From: Mycoplasmopsis mustelae
GTDB taxonomy: Bacteria > Bacillota_I > Bacilli_A > Mycoplasmatales > Metamycoplasmataceae
Assembly (NCBI RefSeq): GCF_004365095.1
Contig: NZ_SOCN01000003.1
Span: forward strand, 1 to 64,000
Length of the DNA: 64,000 nt
Direction of reading: 5' to 3'
The notes under the pieces are model-generated. The model saw nothing but the letters and a program-made list of their open reading frames with translations, searched no databases and was not told the DNA's origin. Made by a program: the position numbers and the translations under genes. Position 1 is the stretch's first letter; each line of letters opens with the position of its first letter. Below are positions 46,231-56,705 of this stretch, piece by piece.

Positions 46231-46821
46231 TTACTCCTTAAGATATTTGATTAATTGTTCTTGGAATTCATTGATTTCAATATTTTGAATTGTATTTTTT
46301 TTAAGTATTTTTACACCACCGTTTTCTTCAGAAACTACTATTGTAACGGCGTCTGTTTGTTCGGAAATACCTATAGCGGCGCGATGTCTTGAACCATAAT
46401 CTGAATTAACAGATTTACGAGTAATCTTATAAAAAGTAGAAGCATAATAAATCTTATTATCACGAATAACTACTGCTCCATCATGTAATGGAGAAGTTTT
46501 GTTAAAAATGGAGATTAATAACGAGCTAGAAATGTTTGCATCTAATACAACACCATCTGTGCGGAGGTTGTCAATATTTTCACTTCCTTCAATGGTTATC
46601 AGTGCACCGATTTTATTTTTGGATAAATATTCTACAGTTTCTCGCAACTGGTTAATTAAACGAATTTGACTACTTTTACCTAATTTATCATATTTAGTCC
46701 TCTTTAATTTTAAAGAAAATAAATTATGTAAATAAGGCCATAAAATAAATATTCCGATAATCAATAACATTAATATCGCTGTTGAAACTAAAACAACTAA
46801 TACAATCAAAATTATGTCCAT
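46231..46821 (-). CDS. cdaA: Diadenylate cyclase (c-di-AMP synthase)
   Basis: The 196-residue enzyme has one N-terminal membrane segment (about residues 4-28) and a DAC domain with DGA (114-116) and RHR (145-147), both needed for catalysis. It is shorter than CdaA of Firmicutes, which has three membrane segments, and resembles the single-segment form (CdaM) of Mycoplasma pneumoniae. GGAG precedes the ATG. It leads an operon with mgtE and pgsA. Confidence 0.93.
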   Translation of the reverse strand: MDIILIVLVVLVSTAILMLLIIGIFILWPYLHNLFSLKLKRTKYDKLGKSSQIRLINQLRETVEYLSKNKIGALITIEGSENIDNLRTDGVVLDANISSSLLISIFNKTSPLHDGAVVIRDNKIYYASTFYKITRKSVNSDYGSRHRAAIGISEQTDAVTIVVSEENGGVKILKKNTIQNIEINEFQEQLIKYLKE

Positions 46822-46844
46822 AGGACTCCTTTTATTACAAAAAA

Positions 46845-46897
46845 ATTAATCAATACTTACCAATTACAAATTTTAAATCAATAATTGGTAAGTATTG
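46845..46897 (-). terminator. Terminator of the 75-residue gene
   Basis: A perfect 16-bp inverted repeat (46851-46866 with 46882-46897) lies 16 bases past the stop of the small gene, and on the minus strand it is followed by seven T. It separates that gene from cdaA. Confidence 0.75.
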
Positions 46898-46912
46898 AAT
46901 GTAGACATCGAC

Positions 46913-47140
46913 TTAAAAAGTTTTGCCAATAAAAAATGCAATTAATAATAAACCAATAATAATTATTAAAGATAAACTCGAAAAAAAGATATTGATATAG
47001 AGTCTTCTTTTGTATCATGGTAGTTGTTTTTGTTCTTCAAAATAATTATTTTTTTGTAGCTTAAGCTTACTTTTTGCGATAGCATTAGCGATTTCTTCTT
47101 TTCGAAATTGTATAAAGCGATCTTTATGTTTTTGTGACAT
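46913..47140 (-). CDS. Small single-pass membrane protein (75 aa)
   Basis: The 75-residue protein has a polar, charged N-terminal half and one C-terminal membrane segment (about residues 50-72, FFSSLSLIIIIGLLLIAFFI), giving a tail-anchor-like layout. A very strong ribosome site (AAAGGAGG, six bases before the ATG) and a dedicated terminator support it as a real gene. One TGA is read as Trp. No family is recognised. Confidence 0.65.
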
Positions 47141-47571
47141 AAATCCCTCCTTTTATTGTGTTATTTTTATGTTGGTTTTATATTATTTTATTAATTATAA
47201 TATTTTTTTAGATTTATACTTATAAAAAGATATCAAAATAAAAAATAATAGACAAAATAATACTAAAAATAATTTAATTCATGCTTATTTAATAGCAGTA
47301 TAGTACATTTTTAAATGAAAAATTATGAACTTTTTTAAAAAACCAAGTAAATACTTCTTATGAAAAAATGATTAGGTAGTAATTGAAACAAAGCAAAAGA
47401 TAATAGTATAAAAATTTTTTTAACTAGAGTTCTAAAATTTAAAGACTTATTAGACCGCTTGCAAATATAAAAACAAATGCACAAATGATATTTAAAGCGA
47501 ACTAAGCAAATATTTAGGTTTAAAATTAGTTAATTTCTAGTTTAATTATACAAAAAAATTATAAACATAAT
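47141..47571. other. Gene-poor AT-rich spacer upstream of the C39 exporter
   Basis: About 430 bases lie between divergent genes. A TATACA box (about 47547-47552) and a TATAAA box (47560-47565) precede the exporter ATG. An open frame of 36 codons (47360-47470, starting MKKWLGSNWNK with two TGA as Trp) is present but has no clear ribosome site. No other structure is seen. Confidence 0.4.
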
Positions 47572-49593
47572 ATGAAACAACAAATAGACCAAAGAGATTG
47601 TTCAATTTATGTCTTTGAACATTTTGCAAATAAATATTATGGTGACAGCATAGATATTAATGAATTAAAATTAAATATTATCTATGATGTAAACGGAATT
47701 AGTTTAAAGAATTTACAGGATTTAATTAAAAAGTTTTCTTATCAATTGCAGAGTTTTAAATGTAATAGCAATGATTTTGAAAAAATTGATAATAGTGAAT
47801 ATCCTTTTGCAGCAATTGTCAATAACAACAATATGTCACATATGGTTTTAATTAAACAACGAAAAGAAAATAAATTAATAATTTATGATCCTCAAATTGG
47901 TGAAAGTATTATTTTAATAAATGAGTTTTTAAAAACGTTTGCTGAAATTATTATTTGTTTTCAAAAAACTTCACAACACATCACTAAAGAGATTAAAACT
48001 CATAATAAATTTCAGTGAAAAGGCATGACTCTTTCGTTTAAACTAATAGGATTTTATTTATTACAAATTTTAGTTTCATTAATAACTCCACTAACATCGA
48101 AATATGTTTTTGAAGCAATTATTCCGTATCATTTAAAGATAGAATTATGGATAATGACCGGTTTTTTTGTTGTAATGTTTTTGTTAAGCATCTTAATTCA
48201 AATTATGTTGATGCGCATTTTTGAACTAAAATTTCTTAAGAAATATAATCAAAAATTTCAATCCTTAATTCAAACATGAATTAGTGAAAATATTAAATTA
48301 ATTAATAAACTCAATAGTATAGAAATTAAAAATCGCATTAATTCATTAAGTAATTATTTAGTGTATAAACAAACTTTTTTATCGAAAATTATAGTAAATT
48401 TAATTAGTTTAATTCTTGCATTAATAATTATTTTAAGCATTAACAAGCAGCTTTTAATAATAGTTGCTTGTTTTGGTATTATAACATCGCTATTTTCATT
48501 TATTTTTATTCAATGGTATAACAAATATAAAAACATCATAATTAATGATGCACAACAGCGCGACAAGGATATGGATAACTATATAAATTTATTGAAAAAT
48601 AACTTTGAATCAAACTTAATCAATTTTTTACAGAGTAATTTATTGAATAATTATACTAACCATATATTAATGAATTCTAGTTTTAATATACAAATGCAAA
48701 ATTTTAATTATTTTGAGCTCTTTTTGGATGTTTTTTATCCTTTTTGCATTTTGATTTATGGTGCTTACCAAGTGTGAAATAATAATTTGCAAATTTATCA
48801 ACTACTTTTCTTTATTACTGCGTCTAATTTGTTTATTAAACCATTAAAATTCATTCCAGAAGCATTTAAAATGTATAAAGATTATCGGATCGTAACATCA
48901 TTGTTAAAAATATTTAATGCACCAAGTAAGCAAGAAAATTTGGATCTATATTTAGATAAAATAACTAAGATTCAACTTTCATATGTTTCTTTTTCTTATC
49001 ATAATGATCCTAATTTTAATACTATTAATATTCCAAGAATGATTTTAAATAATAAACATATTATCAGCGGTAATAATGGGTGTGGTAAGACTACGTTATG
49101 TAATATTTTGAGCGGCAAATATCAAAATGATTTTGGAGAAATTTTAATAAATGATGTACCAATGAATCTACATAAAAATTTTAATATTCGTGAGAAAATT
49201 TATTATATTGGCGATAAGGCAGAAAAATTAGATATGTCAATTGCTGAATATTTAATGATAAAAGACATACAAATTTTTCAGCAAATTATGTTGAAATTTA
49301 AACTCCACTCTATTTTAGAGGCAGCATCATTAAATGATATAAAAAATACTAATATTAATTCATTATCTAGTGGACAATTGCAAATTATAAAAATTCTAAG
49401 ATTATTTTTAAATGATTATGATGTAATAATGTTAGATGAAGCGTTTGAATCGCTTTCTGAAGAAATTTTTAAAATATTAAAAATAATTATTTATGATCTT
49501 TTAAAAGATAAAATTGTTTTAGAAATCAGTCATAATCATAAGTATATATTTAACAATGCTGAGGTAATACAAATTGAAAAAGTTCAAAATTAA
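47572..49593 (+). CDS. C39-peptidase ABC exporter (peptide processing and secretion)
   Basis: The 673-residue protein is a peptidase-containing ABC transporter. The N-terminal C39 domain (about 1-130) has Gln4, Cys10 (IDQRDC), His90 (NMSHMVL) and Asp106 (IYDPQIG), the full catalytic set. A membrane domain of about six segments spans roughly 150-440. The ATPase has Walker A GNNGCGKTT (500-508), signature LSSGQ (598-602), Walker B VIMLDEA (Asp622-Glu623 region) and the switch His654. The family cuts double-glycine leaders and exports the peptide. No ribosome site is seen. A downstream membrane protein overlaps it by 20 bases. A likely cargo gene is at 6217-6462. Confidence 0.85.
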
Positions 49594-49972
49594 TTTTTTT
49601 GAATACTTATTATTACTCTGCTTAATATTGTTATTTGTATACTTTATATATTTGATTTTAAATACCTATATTGTGAATTATAAAATTGTTATTATTAAAT
49701 TTAATGATAACACACTTAGGCTTAAAAATATTACATATGCTGAACTTCAAAAATCTAATTATCAAATAGAATTCATTGATAAGGAAAAGTTTTATCAATA
49801 CATTATAAAAATACATGAAGTTGGTGAAAATAATGAGATTATAATTTCTAATAAAGACTTAGAAAGCTATTTAATTAATCATAACTTAGAATTTATATCA
49901 GTAAAATTAATAAAAAATAGAACATTAATATATCAATATCTTTTTGATTGAATAGTCAGGTTGTTTAGATAA
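49574..49972 (+). CDS. Small membrane-anchored partner of the C39 exporter
   Basis: The 132-residue protein starts at a TTG (ATG is absent) inside the exporter gene, 20 bases before the exporter stop, with GAGG upstream. One membrane segment (about residues 9-28) is followed by a soluble domain of about 100 residues with no recognised family. The overlap means tight coupling, so it probably acts with the exporter, for example as an accessory or immunity protein; this is inference. The last codons follow a TGA read as Trp. Confidence 0.6.
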
Positions 49973-49987
49973 TGGTATAATTATAAA

Positions 49988-50461
49988 ATGTTAAATTATA
50001 ACATTGAATTAAACGTTTCGAATCGGTCAAAGAAGGTTGTTTTTTTTGAAAAAGAAATGAATGAAATTTTACAAAATTTTGCTAAATATTTTAAAATTAG
50101 TCCAAAAAAAACGATTATTTTAGATGTTAGCTTTGTTTCTAAAAACAAAATAAAACAGTTAAATTATTTACATCGTGGTAAAGATTGTGTTACTGATATT
50201 TTATCTTTTGGTTTTGACCAAAAAGATTTATATCAAAAATTACCAATGTATTTTTTGGGTGAATTAGTAATTTGTTGAGACAAAATGCTACAACAAGCCA
50301 AAGATTTTAATCATTCGATTCGTAGAGAATTTTGTTATTTATTTACTCATGGTTTAGTTCATCTACAAGGTTATGATCATGAAATAGAAGCAGAAAAAAT
50401 TCAAATGGATGCTATTGTAGATAAAATTTTTAATCCATTAAAAATTTCGAGGGAGAAATAA
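49988..50461 (+). CDS. ybeY: Endoribonuclease YbeY
   Basis: The 157-residue metal enzyme matures rRNA and takes part in ribosome quality control. The zinc site HGLVHLQGYDH and the earlier TDILSFGF and LGELVIC blocks are present. The stop overlaps the cdd start by one base (TAATG). It leads ybeY-cdd-era, an order typical of Firmicutes. Confidence 0.94.
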
Positions 50462-50859
50462 TGAAAATTGATATCAATGAATTAAGGAATTTGTTAAATA
50501 AATCATATTGTCCGTATTCTAAATTTCATGTTGCGGCAATTGCAATAGATAAAGATGGTAGACAATGGCCAGGAGTTAATGTAGAAAATGCTGCTTATCC
50601 ATCTGGTTTGTGTGCTGAGAGAAGCGCATTATTTGGTTCTGTCGCTTTAGGTGGTAAAGTTGGTGAGTTTAGAGAAATTCACATTATCTCTAGTGGTGCA
50701 TCTATTGTTAGTCCGTGTGCTGGTTGCCGTCAGGTAATGACGGAATTTATGCCTACCGATGCGCTAGTATATCAATATAGTAACGACGCAAAATCGGTTC
50801 GTATTAATAAATTGTCAGAACTTTGTCCTTTTCCTATAGTTCCGGAAAGTATTAAATAA
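50461..50859 (+). CDS. cdd: Cytidine deaminase
   Basis: The 132-residue homotetrameric enzyme converts cytidine to uridine for pyrimidine salvage. The zinc site NAAYPSGLCAERSA (Cys and Glu) and PCAGCRQ (two Cys) are intact. It is coupled to ybeY upstream and era downstream by one-base overlaps. Confidence 0.96.
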   Translation: MKIDINELRNLLNKSYCPYSKFHVAAIAIDKDGRQWPGVNVENAAYPSGLCAERSALFGSVALGGKVGEFREIHIISSGASIVSPCAGCRQVMTEFMPTDALVYQYSNDAKSVRINKLSELCPFPIVPESIK

Positions 50860-51737
50860 TGAAAATTTGTTTTGTAAGTATCCTCGGTCGTCCTAATGTT
50901 GGTAAAAGTAGTTTGCTAAACGCTATTATTGGTTATGATGTAGCTATCGTAACTGATACAGCACAAACAACTAGAGATCAGATTGTAGGCATTTACACAG
51001 ACGAAGAGTTTCAAATAATTTTTATAGACACGCCAGGAATTCATAAACCTGAAAATAAACTAGGTGAAGCGTTAAATAAAAGTGCATATTCATCTTTGGA
51101 TGATATTGATGTGTTAATTTTTTTATCTCCATCGGACGAAAAAATTGGGCCAGGCGATAAGATGATTTTAGAAAAAATAAAAGATAGACAAAATAAAATT
51201 GCATTAATTTCTAAAATCGATAAAATTAAAGGGAGTCCCGAATTAATTACTCAAAAAATAGCGCAATTACAAGAGTATAATTTTAGTCATATTCTCTCAA
51301 CATCTATTAAGAATACAAATTCAATTAATGCTTTAATAGATGTTATTAAAACTTATGCATATCAAGGACAAGCACAATACGATCCTGAATATATTACTGA
51401 TAAATCAATGCGTTTTATAGCAAAAGAAATAATTAGAGAAGCAGCAATTAATCAATTATATGATGAACTTCCACATTCAATTGTAGTGGAAATTAATGAA
51501 TTTAATGAAGAAAATTCAGAACATATTTATATTGATGCGATTATCTATGTTAAAAAAGATTCTCAAAAAGGAATGTTAATTGGTAAAAATGCTTCAATGA
51601 TTAAGTTGATTGGTAAAAATTCTCGTTTAAAAATTGCACATCAGCTTGGTGTAGCAGTTACACTAACTTTAAAAGTTAAAGTAGCTAAAAAATGAAATGA
51701 TTCAGATACATATTTATCTAAATTTGGATATAAATAA
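50859..51737 (+). CDS. era: GTPase Era
   Basis: The 292-residue GTPase helps assemble the 30S subunit by binding 16S rRNA. G1 is GRPNVGKSS (10-18), G3 is DTPGIH, G4 is SKID, and the C-terminal KH domain has the GMLIGKNASMIKLIG core. Length is normal. It closes the ybeY-cdd-era run before a strong terminator. Confidence 0.96.
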
Positions 51738-51770
51738 AACTTCAATTATTGATATTGAAGTTTTATTATT
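51736..51770. terminator. Bidirectional terminator after era
   Basis: The 11-bp stem AAAACTTCAAT/ATTGAAGTTTT with a seven-base loop lies between the convergent era and the large lipoprotein gene and ends in T runs on both strands. Confidence 0.85.
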
Positions 51771-54629
51771 TTATAAATATTCGTCAATTAACTCTTTAAG
51801 AACTTTTTCTGAAGCCTTAAATGTAGCATAAATATTAGCTAAATCATATGGAGTGAATGAGCTAGTATTTCCGTCATTATTTTCTTGGTATATGCTATTG
51901 TTGTATTTTAAGAAAGAACCTTTTTCTATAATAACATTTGAATTGTTTAATTTAGCATAATATGCATCTCTAGCTTGTTTTAATGCTGTTTTCTTAACAT
52001 CAACATCGTTGGCGTTTGTATCAATAGCGTCTAAAGCCGCTTGTGAGGCTTCAAAATATGCTTTTTCTAACTCTAAAAATTCTTTTTTATATGCTTCTTT
52101 ATCTAATGTAGTAGATTCGTTTGCACTTGAAATGTCTTTGTCGTTAAAATTAGTAATAGCAATATTTTTTTCAGTTTTAACTAAGTTAGAAACAACAGCA
52201 GAAGTTGTATTATATGCTTCTGTATCAGGATTAGATTTACTTAAAGATAAATTATTGGTTCATTTACTTAAATCGTTTATGTTTCATTCGCGAATTGATG
52301 CTAATAATTCTTGGGCCGGCACATAATAACTTAATTTTTGTGCTTTTTGAATTTTGTTTTGGAAAGTAGTTATACTTGAATTTTCATCAGTAATGTATTC
52401 ATCTAATTTTGAAGTAACAGTATTTAAAGCATTTTTAGTGGTAGTTAATAAAGTTTTCAATTCATTGAACTTTGCATTAAAATCAGTATCACTAATTGAA
52501 CCGGTTTGTAGTTCGTTTAGTTTGTTTTTTAATTCAGGTGAAAATTTAGCTAATTCAGTTTTTATTTGGTCGTCACTATTAAATTCGCCATTTTCAGCTA
52601 TAGAAGTGGCTACCATATCTAACATTTCTTTTAATGCGTTTGTGTTTGTTGCAATATATTGCTTTTTATTTGAAACTGTTTCATCCGAAGCATAATCGCT
52701 AGGAATCTTTGATAATCATTGTGTAACTTTTTCTTTATTTTTTGTATATTTAGCAACATTAGCCTTGGCATCATTGATTTGAGTTTGATATTTTCCGTTA
52801 TCCTTAGTATATCCTAATAAAGTTTCTAGCTCACTAGAGTGCGGGTCTAAACCTAATTTTTCTCAATACAAAAAACTTTGCTCTAAGAATTTTAATTTTT
52901 CTTGTAACATTCTAAGTTTTAAATATTTATTAAATGCTTTTAAAATGTCAGATTCATCATCGTCTTTTACAGAGTTATATTCGGTGTTAAATCTAGAAAC
53001 TAATTGTTCTATTTTTTGATTTTTAACTGTATCTGTTGATGAATCGGTGCTTTTCATATTATTTAATTTGGTGATTGCAGCATCGATTTCTGTTTTTATT
53101 TTGTTGTTTTTTTCAACTACTTTTGTTTTGTCTTCCTGCATTTTTTGAGTAGTTAGGGTGAATTTGGTTTTTAACTGATTTTCATAATCTTGAAATAAAC
53201 CTAAGAATCCGTGTTTAGTATTTTCAATAGTTAAATATTGAAATTTAGTGAGATTGTATACAATATCAAAAAAAGGTTTGTTTAGTTTTCTATAAAAAAC
53301 ACTATCAAAGTTTTTACCGAGAGATTGGTAGTATTTTTTATATTCATCAAAGATTTTACTTGTAATAGGTTTTACTTCTTTAATAAATTGTTCATCTGTG
53401 ATTCTGGTCGATAAAGGAAACTTACTTATTACATATTTTACGTGTCATATAGTGGTATCTACTGATACCCCTTCTGCTGTGACTTTAGAATTTTTGTTTT
53501 CAATAAATTTGTCTCAATATCCTGATTCAACGTTATTGTAATTGATGAGTTGTTCTAAAAAATTCTTTGAGTTAGTTTTAGCGTTTTGATATGCACTTAA
53601 TATTTTATCAAGTTCAGCAATTAAACTGGTTTTTGTTTGTTCTTGTTTACTTGCATCACTACCAAAACTAGATGCTTGAGCATTAGAAACTGCATTTTTT
53701 AGGCCTTGTAAATCTGCAATTCTTCATTCAAATAGTAGATTCATAAAGGGTTCGGATTCATCGTCTATGTTTATTGTTTTATTAAAGCCAAGTATAATCC
53801 CATCAAAAGCGTTCTTTAATAAATTAAATCTTTTGATTTCGCTTAAAACAACATTTTGATATTTATCCAAATCCTTAACTGTTTCGGTAATGGAATCTTC
53901 AATTTTAATTTTTCTTTCAACAAATGATGAAAGAGTATTAACTTGGGAAATAATGCTTGCTGGTGTTTGATCTAAACTTTGCAATATAGATAATAATTTA
54001 TTTAAATATTGAGATTCTATTTCTAAAAGTCTATTATAACCGTGTTTACCAGAAATTGTTCTTGGTAAGAAATTCTTTTTAAGTGCCCCAATTTGTTTTT
54101 GTAATTCTTGGATTTTTTGTTCTTTTATTGTTAACTGTGTAGTGGTTGAATCACCTTGTTGATTTTGACTAATAGTTGGTTGTTGAATATTTGAATTTTT
54201 TTGATCATCTGAGGTAGTTTGATTGCTTTTAGGTAGATTTTTAATTTCATTTTGTAATTTTTCAACTGATGTTTGTAATTGAGCAATTTTATTTAATTTA
54301 GCAAGAATATCATCTGAATCTAATTTAAATAGTTTTTGTAATAGCTTATTATAAAAATTTTCTAAATCTAATGCAGTCAGATGTTTTTTCTTTTTAAGTA
54401 AATCAAATTGAGCTTTTTGTTCTAAATAAAATTGTGGTTGATTATAATATAGATTAACTTTTTCTAAAACGCTATTGATAGCGTTGGTTTTTGCTTGTCT
54501 TTCTTTATTTTGTTCTGAGTCTTGCTGCTGATGTTGATTTGGGGCACAAGCAACGGCTATCAATGTAGGTAAACTAATGATAGTGGTTGTTGTAGGAATA
54601 ATAATGTGTTTTTTAATTTTAAATTTCAT
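51771..54629 (-). CDS. Large coiled-coil surface lipoprotein
   Basis: The 952-residue protein has a lipoprotein signal with lipobox IAVAC (Cys near residue 28) followed by a Gln/Glu/Asn-rich linker. The rest is almost wholly helical with Lys/Glu/Leu/Asn repeats and heptad-like stretches, suggesting a long extended surface filament. No cleavage or enzyme motif is seen. It is single, with its own terminator region shared with era. Many mycoplasmas carry such large surface lipoproteins that vary between strains; an adhesin role is a guess. Confidence 0.78.
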
Positions 54630-54680
54630 TTATATTGTATTTTCCTTTTTTAAATTAATAATTTTAATAATAATTTTGAA

Positions 54681-55562
54681 TTAGTGTTTTAACATATCTG
54701 CGACTTCTGCCGCGAAATCTGATTGTGTTTTTTCAATACCTTCGCCAACTTCAAATCTTATAGCAGACACTAACTCACATTGACAATTTTTAAGGTAATG
54801 CGCCACTGTTATACTGTCGTCCATAACGAAAGGTTGTTTTTCTAAGACAAATTCTGAGAGTTGTTTACTGAGTCATCCTTCTTGAATTTTTTCTTGAATT
54901 TTAGCTGGTTTTGAATCAAATCCTACCGGTTTTTCAAAACTTAATTTAAGTTTTTCTAAACGTTCTACACTTAAATCTGAAACAAGCGCAACTTCTGGGT
55001 TCATTGCTGAAACATGCATTGCAACGTTTTTAGCAATATCGGAATGACTCCCTTTGATTTTTACAATTGCAGCAACTTGATTGTTTACGTGAACATAAAC
55101 TCCAAGACTTTCGTCTGATTTTGCTGATACTCTTTTTACACGACGTAATGAGATTTTTTCACCAATTACTGAGGTTGCTTGTAGAAGTTCTTGTTCTACT
55201 GTTTGTTTGTTTTCTAAAACTACTACTAAAGCTTCTTCTAGTGTTTTCGCTTTAGCTTTAAAGATAGCGGTTGCAACCTTTTTAACTAATGATAAGAATT
55301 TTTCGTTTTTAGCAACGAAATCAGTTTCAGAATTAATTTCTATTAAAACTGCTGTTTCATTGTTACCAACAGCGAATACTGCACCTTCCGCAGCGATTCT
55401 CCCGGCTTTTTTAGCGGCCTTAACAATTCCGTTTTCTTTTAGTCAATTAATTGCGGCTTCGATATCATAATTAGTAGCTTCTAAAGCTTTTTTTACATCG
55501 ATTAAAGCCGAATTAGTTCTTTGTCTCAATTCTTTAATCAATTCTAATTTATTTACAGACAT
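54681..55562 (-). CDS. tsf: Elongation factor Ts
   Basis: The 293-residue factor reloads EF-Tu with GTP. The N-terminal UBA-like part (LIKELRQRTNSALIDVKKAL and WLKENGIVKAAKKAGR) and the core NSETDFVAKNE are canonical. The C-terminal HVSAMNPEV block is present. It follows rpsB by 12 bases in the usual rpsB-tsf operon. Confidence 0.96.
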
Positions 55563-55574
55563 TTTTCTCCTTAA

Positions 55575-56411
55575 TTATTCATTTTGTGTAGTTGTGTTTT
55601 TTGATTGAAATTTTGGTAATACTACTTTTTCATCATCTTGGTAAGCAAATAATTGTTCTCCGCCTTTAGCTTTTGTAATTGCGTCAGCCAAAATGGTCAT
55701 AATTAAAGCGATCGATTTAGAAGAATCATCATTTGCAGGAATTCCAAAGTCTACTGAATCTGGATTTGCGTTTGAATCTAATAATGAGATAACTTTAATT
55801 CCTTTTCTTTTTGCTTCTTTAACAGCAATTTCATCATGTAATGGATCTGCTACAATCATTACGTTTGGTAAGTATTTCATTGTACGAATTCCATTAAGGT
55901 TTCTGTGTAATTTGTCTAATTCTTTTTTGAATTCTAATGCTTCTTTTTTGGTGTATCCTTTAAAGTTGGTTGCGTGTTTTGCTTCTAATTTTTCCATTTT
56001 TGAAACACGTTTCATAATGGTTTCGTGGTTAGTTAGGGTTCCACCTAACCATCTTTCAGTTACAAAGAATGAATTTGTTCTCTCGGCAGCATTTTTAACT
56101 GCTTCGCGAGCTTGTTTTTTGGTTCCTACAAAAATAAATTTAGCATTTTTTGCTGCTAATGAATTTATTAGAGAATAAGCAAATTCCAAATATTTTTGAG
56201 TTTTAAAAATATCTATAATGTGTGCGCCTTTATTTTTTTTGTTTGGCACAAGATATTCTTTCATTTTAGGATTTCATGCATGGCTTTTGTGTCCAAAATA
56301 AGCACCTGCTTCTAACAATTTAGTTCTTGAAACAATTGGATTTTTAGCTTCCTTATTTTCTTTTGGTTGTTTTGTTTCAACCTTTTCTGTTTTTTTGTTT
56401 TCTGTTGACAT
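55575..56411 (-). CDS. rpsB: 30S ribosomal protein S2
   Basis: The 278-residue protein has the S2 blocks [38 protein letters not shown] and the C-terminal [12 protein letters not shown] Lys/Glu-rich N-terminal extension of about 25 residues precedes the core and is longer than in most bacteria. The start at MSTENKK is chosen by the AAAGGAAAAT site. It leads the rpsB-tsf operon on the minus strand. Confidence 0.95.
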
Positions 56412-56520
56412 ATTTTCCTTTTAGTTTGTTTTAATCTAAATGAGTTTTTCTGACGCCTAGCACTGAAATTATAGTTAGCACACCCAAGCGAATCCAAACT
56501 CATCGTTTATAAATGTTAAG
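56412..56520 (-). ncRNA. Putative autoregulatory leader upstream of rpsB
   Basis: On the minus strand the 100-base leader can form an outer stem GATGAGTTT/AAACTCATT-like around a GC-richer core (GGATTCGCTTGGGTGTGC and AGTGCTAGGCG), unusual in this AT-rich region. Leaders that S2 itself binds are known in several phyla; this one is a candidate by position and structure only. Confidence 0.45.
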
Positions 56521-56705
56521 TTATTTAAGTAATCTTATTGTTAAATATAATATTACAATATAAATTTTATCTTATTTTGTGATCTTGTTATTCTGAGTGT
56601 ATGATTTTTATTTGTCTATCTTATAGCAAAAAAAGTTTTTTAAATTAAAAAAACCAAAAACCACAAAATTTAAAAGGCTTAAATTTAGTAGTTTTTGTTT
56701 TGATT
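56521..56705 (-). terminator. potD terminator and intergenic region
   Basis: About 56655-56704 on the minus strand forms a stem CAAAAACTAC/GTGGTTTTTG with an inner A-T helix, followed by a long T run; it ends the pot operon transcript. The remaining bases up to the rpsB promoter are AT-rich without an ORF. Confidence 0.7.

Noticed and set aside
47325-47470. A 48-codon ORF from the ATG at 47325
   Set aside because: On recounting, the frame from 47325 meets a TAG after 16 codons. Only the 36-codon frame from 47360 stays open, and it is reported with low weight.
55067-56178. Plus-strand ORFs opposite tsf and rpsB
   Set aside because: They are antisense shadows of two highly conserved genes.
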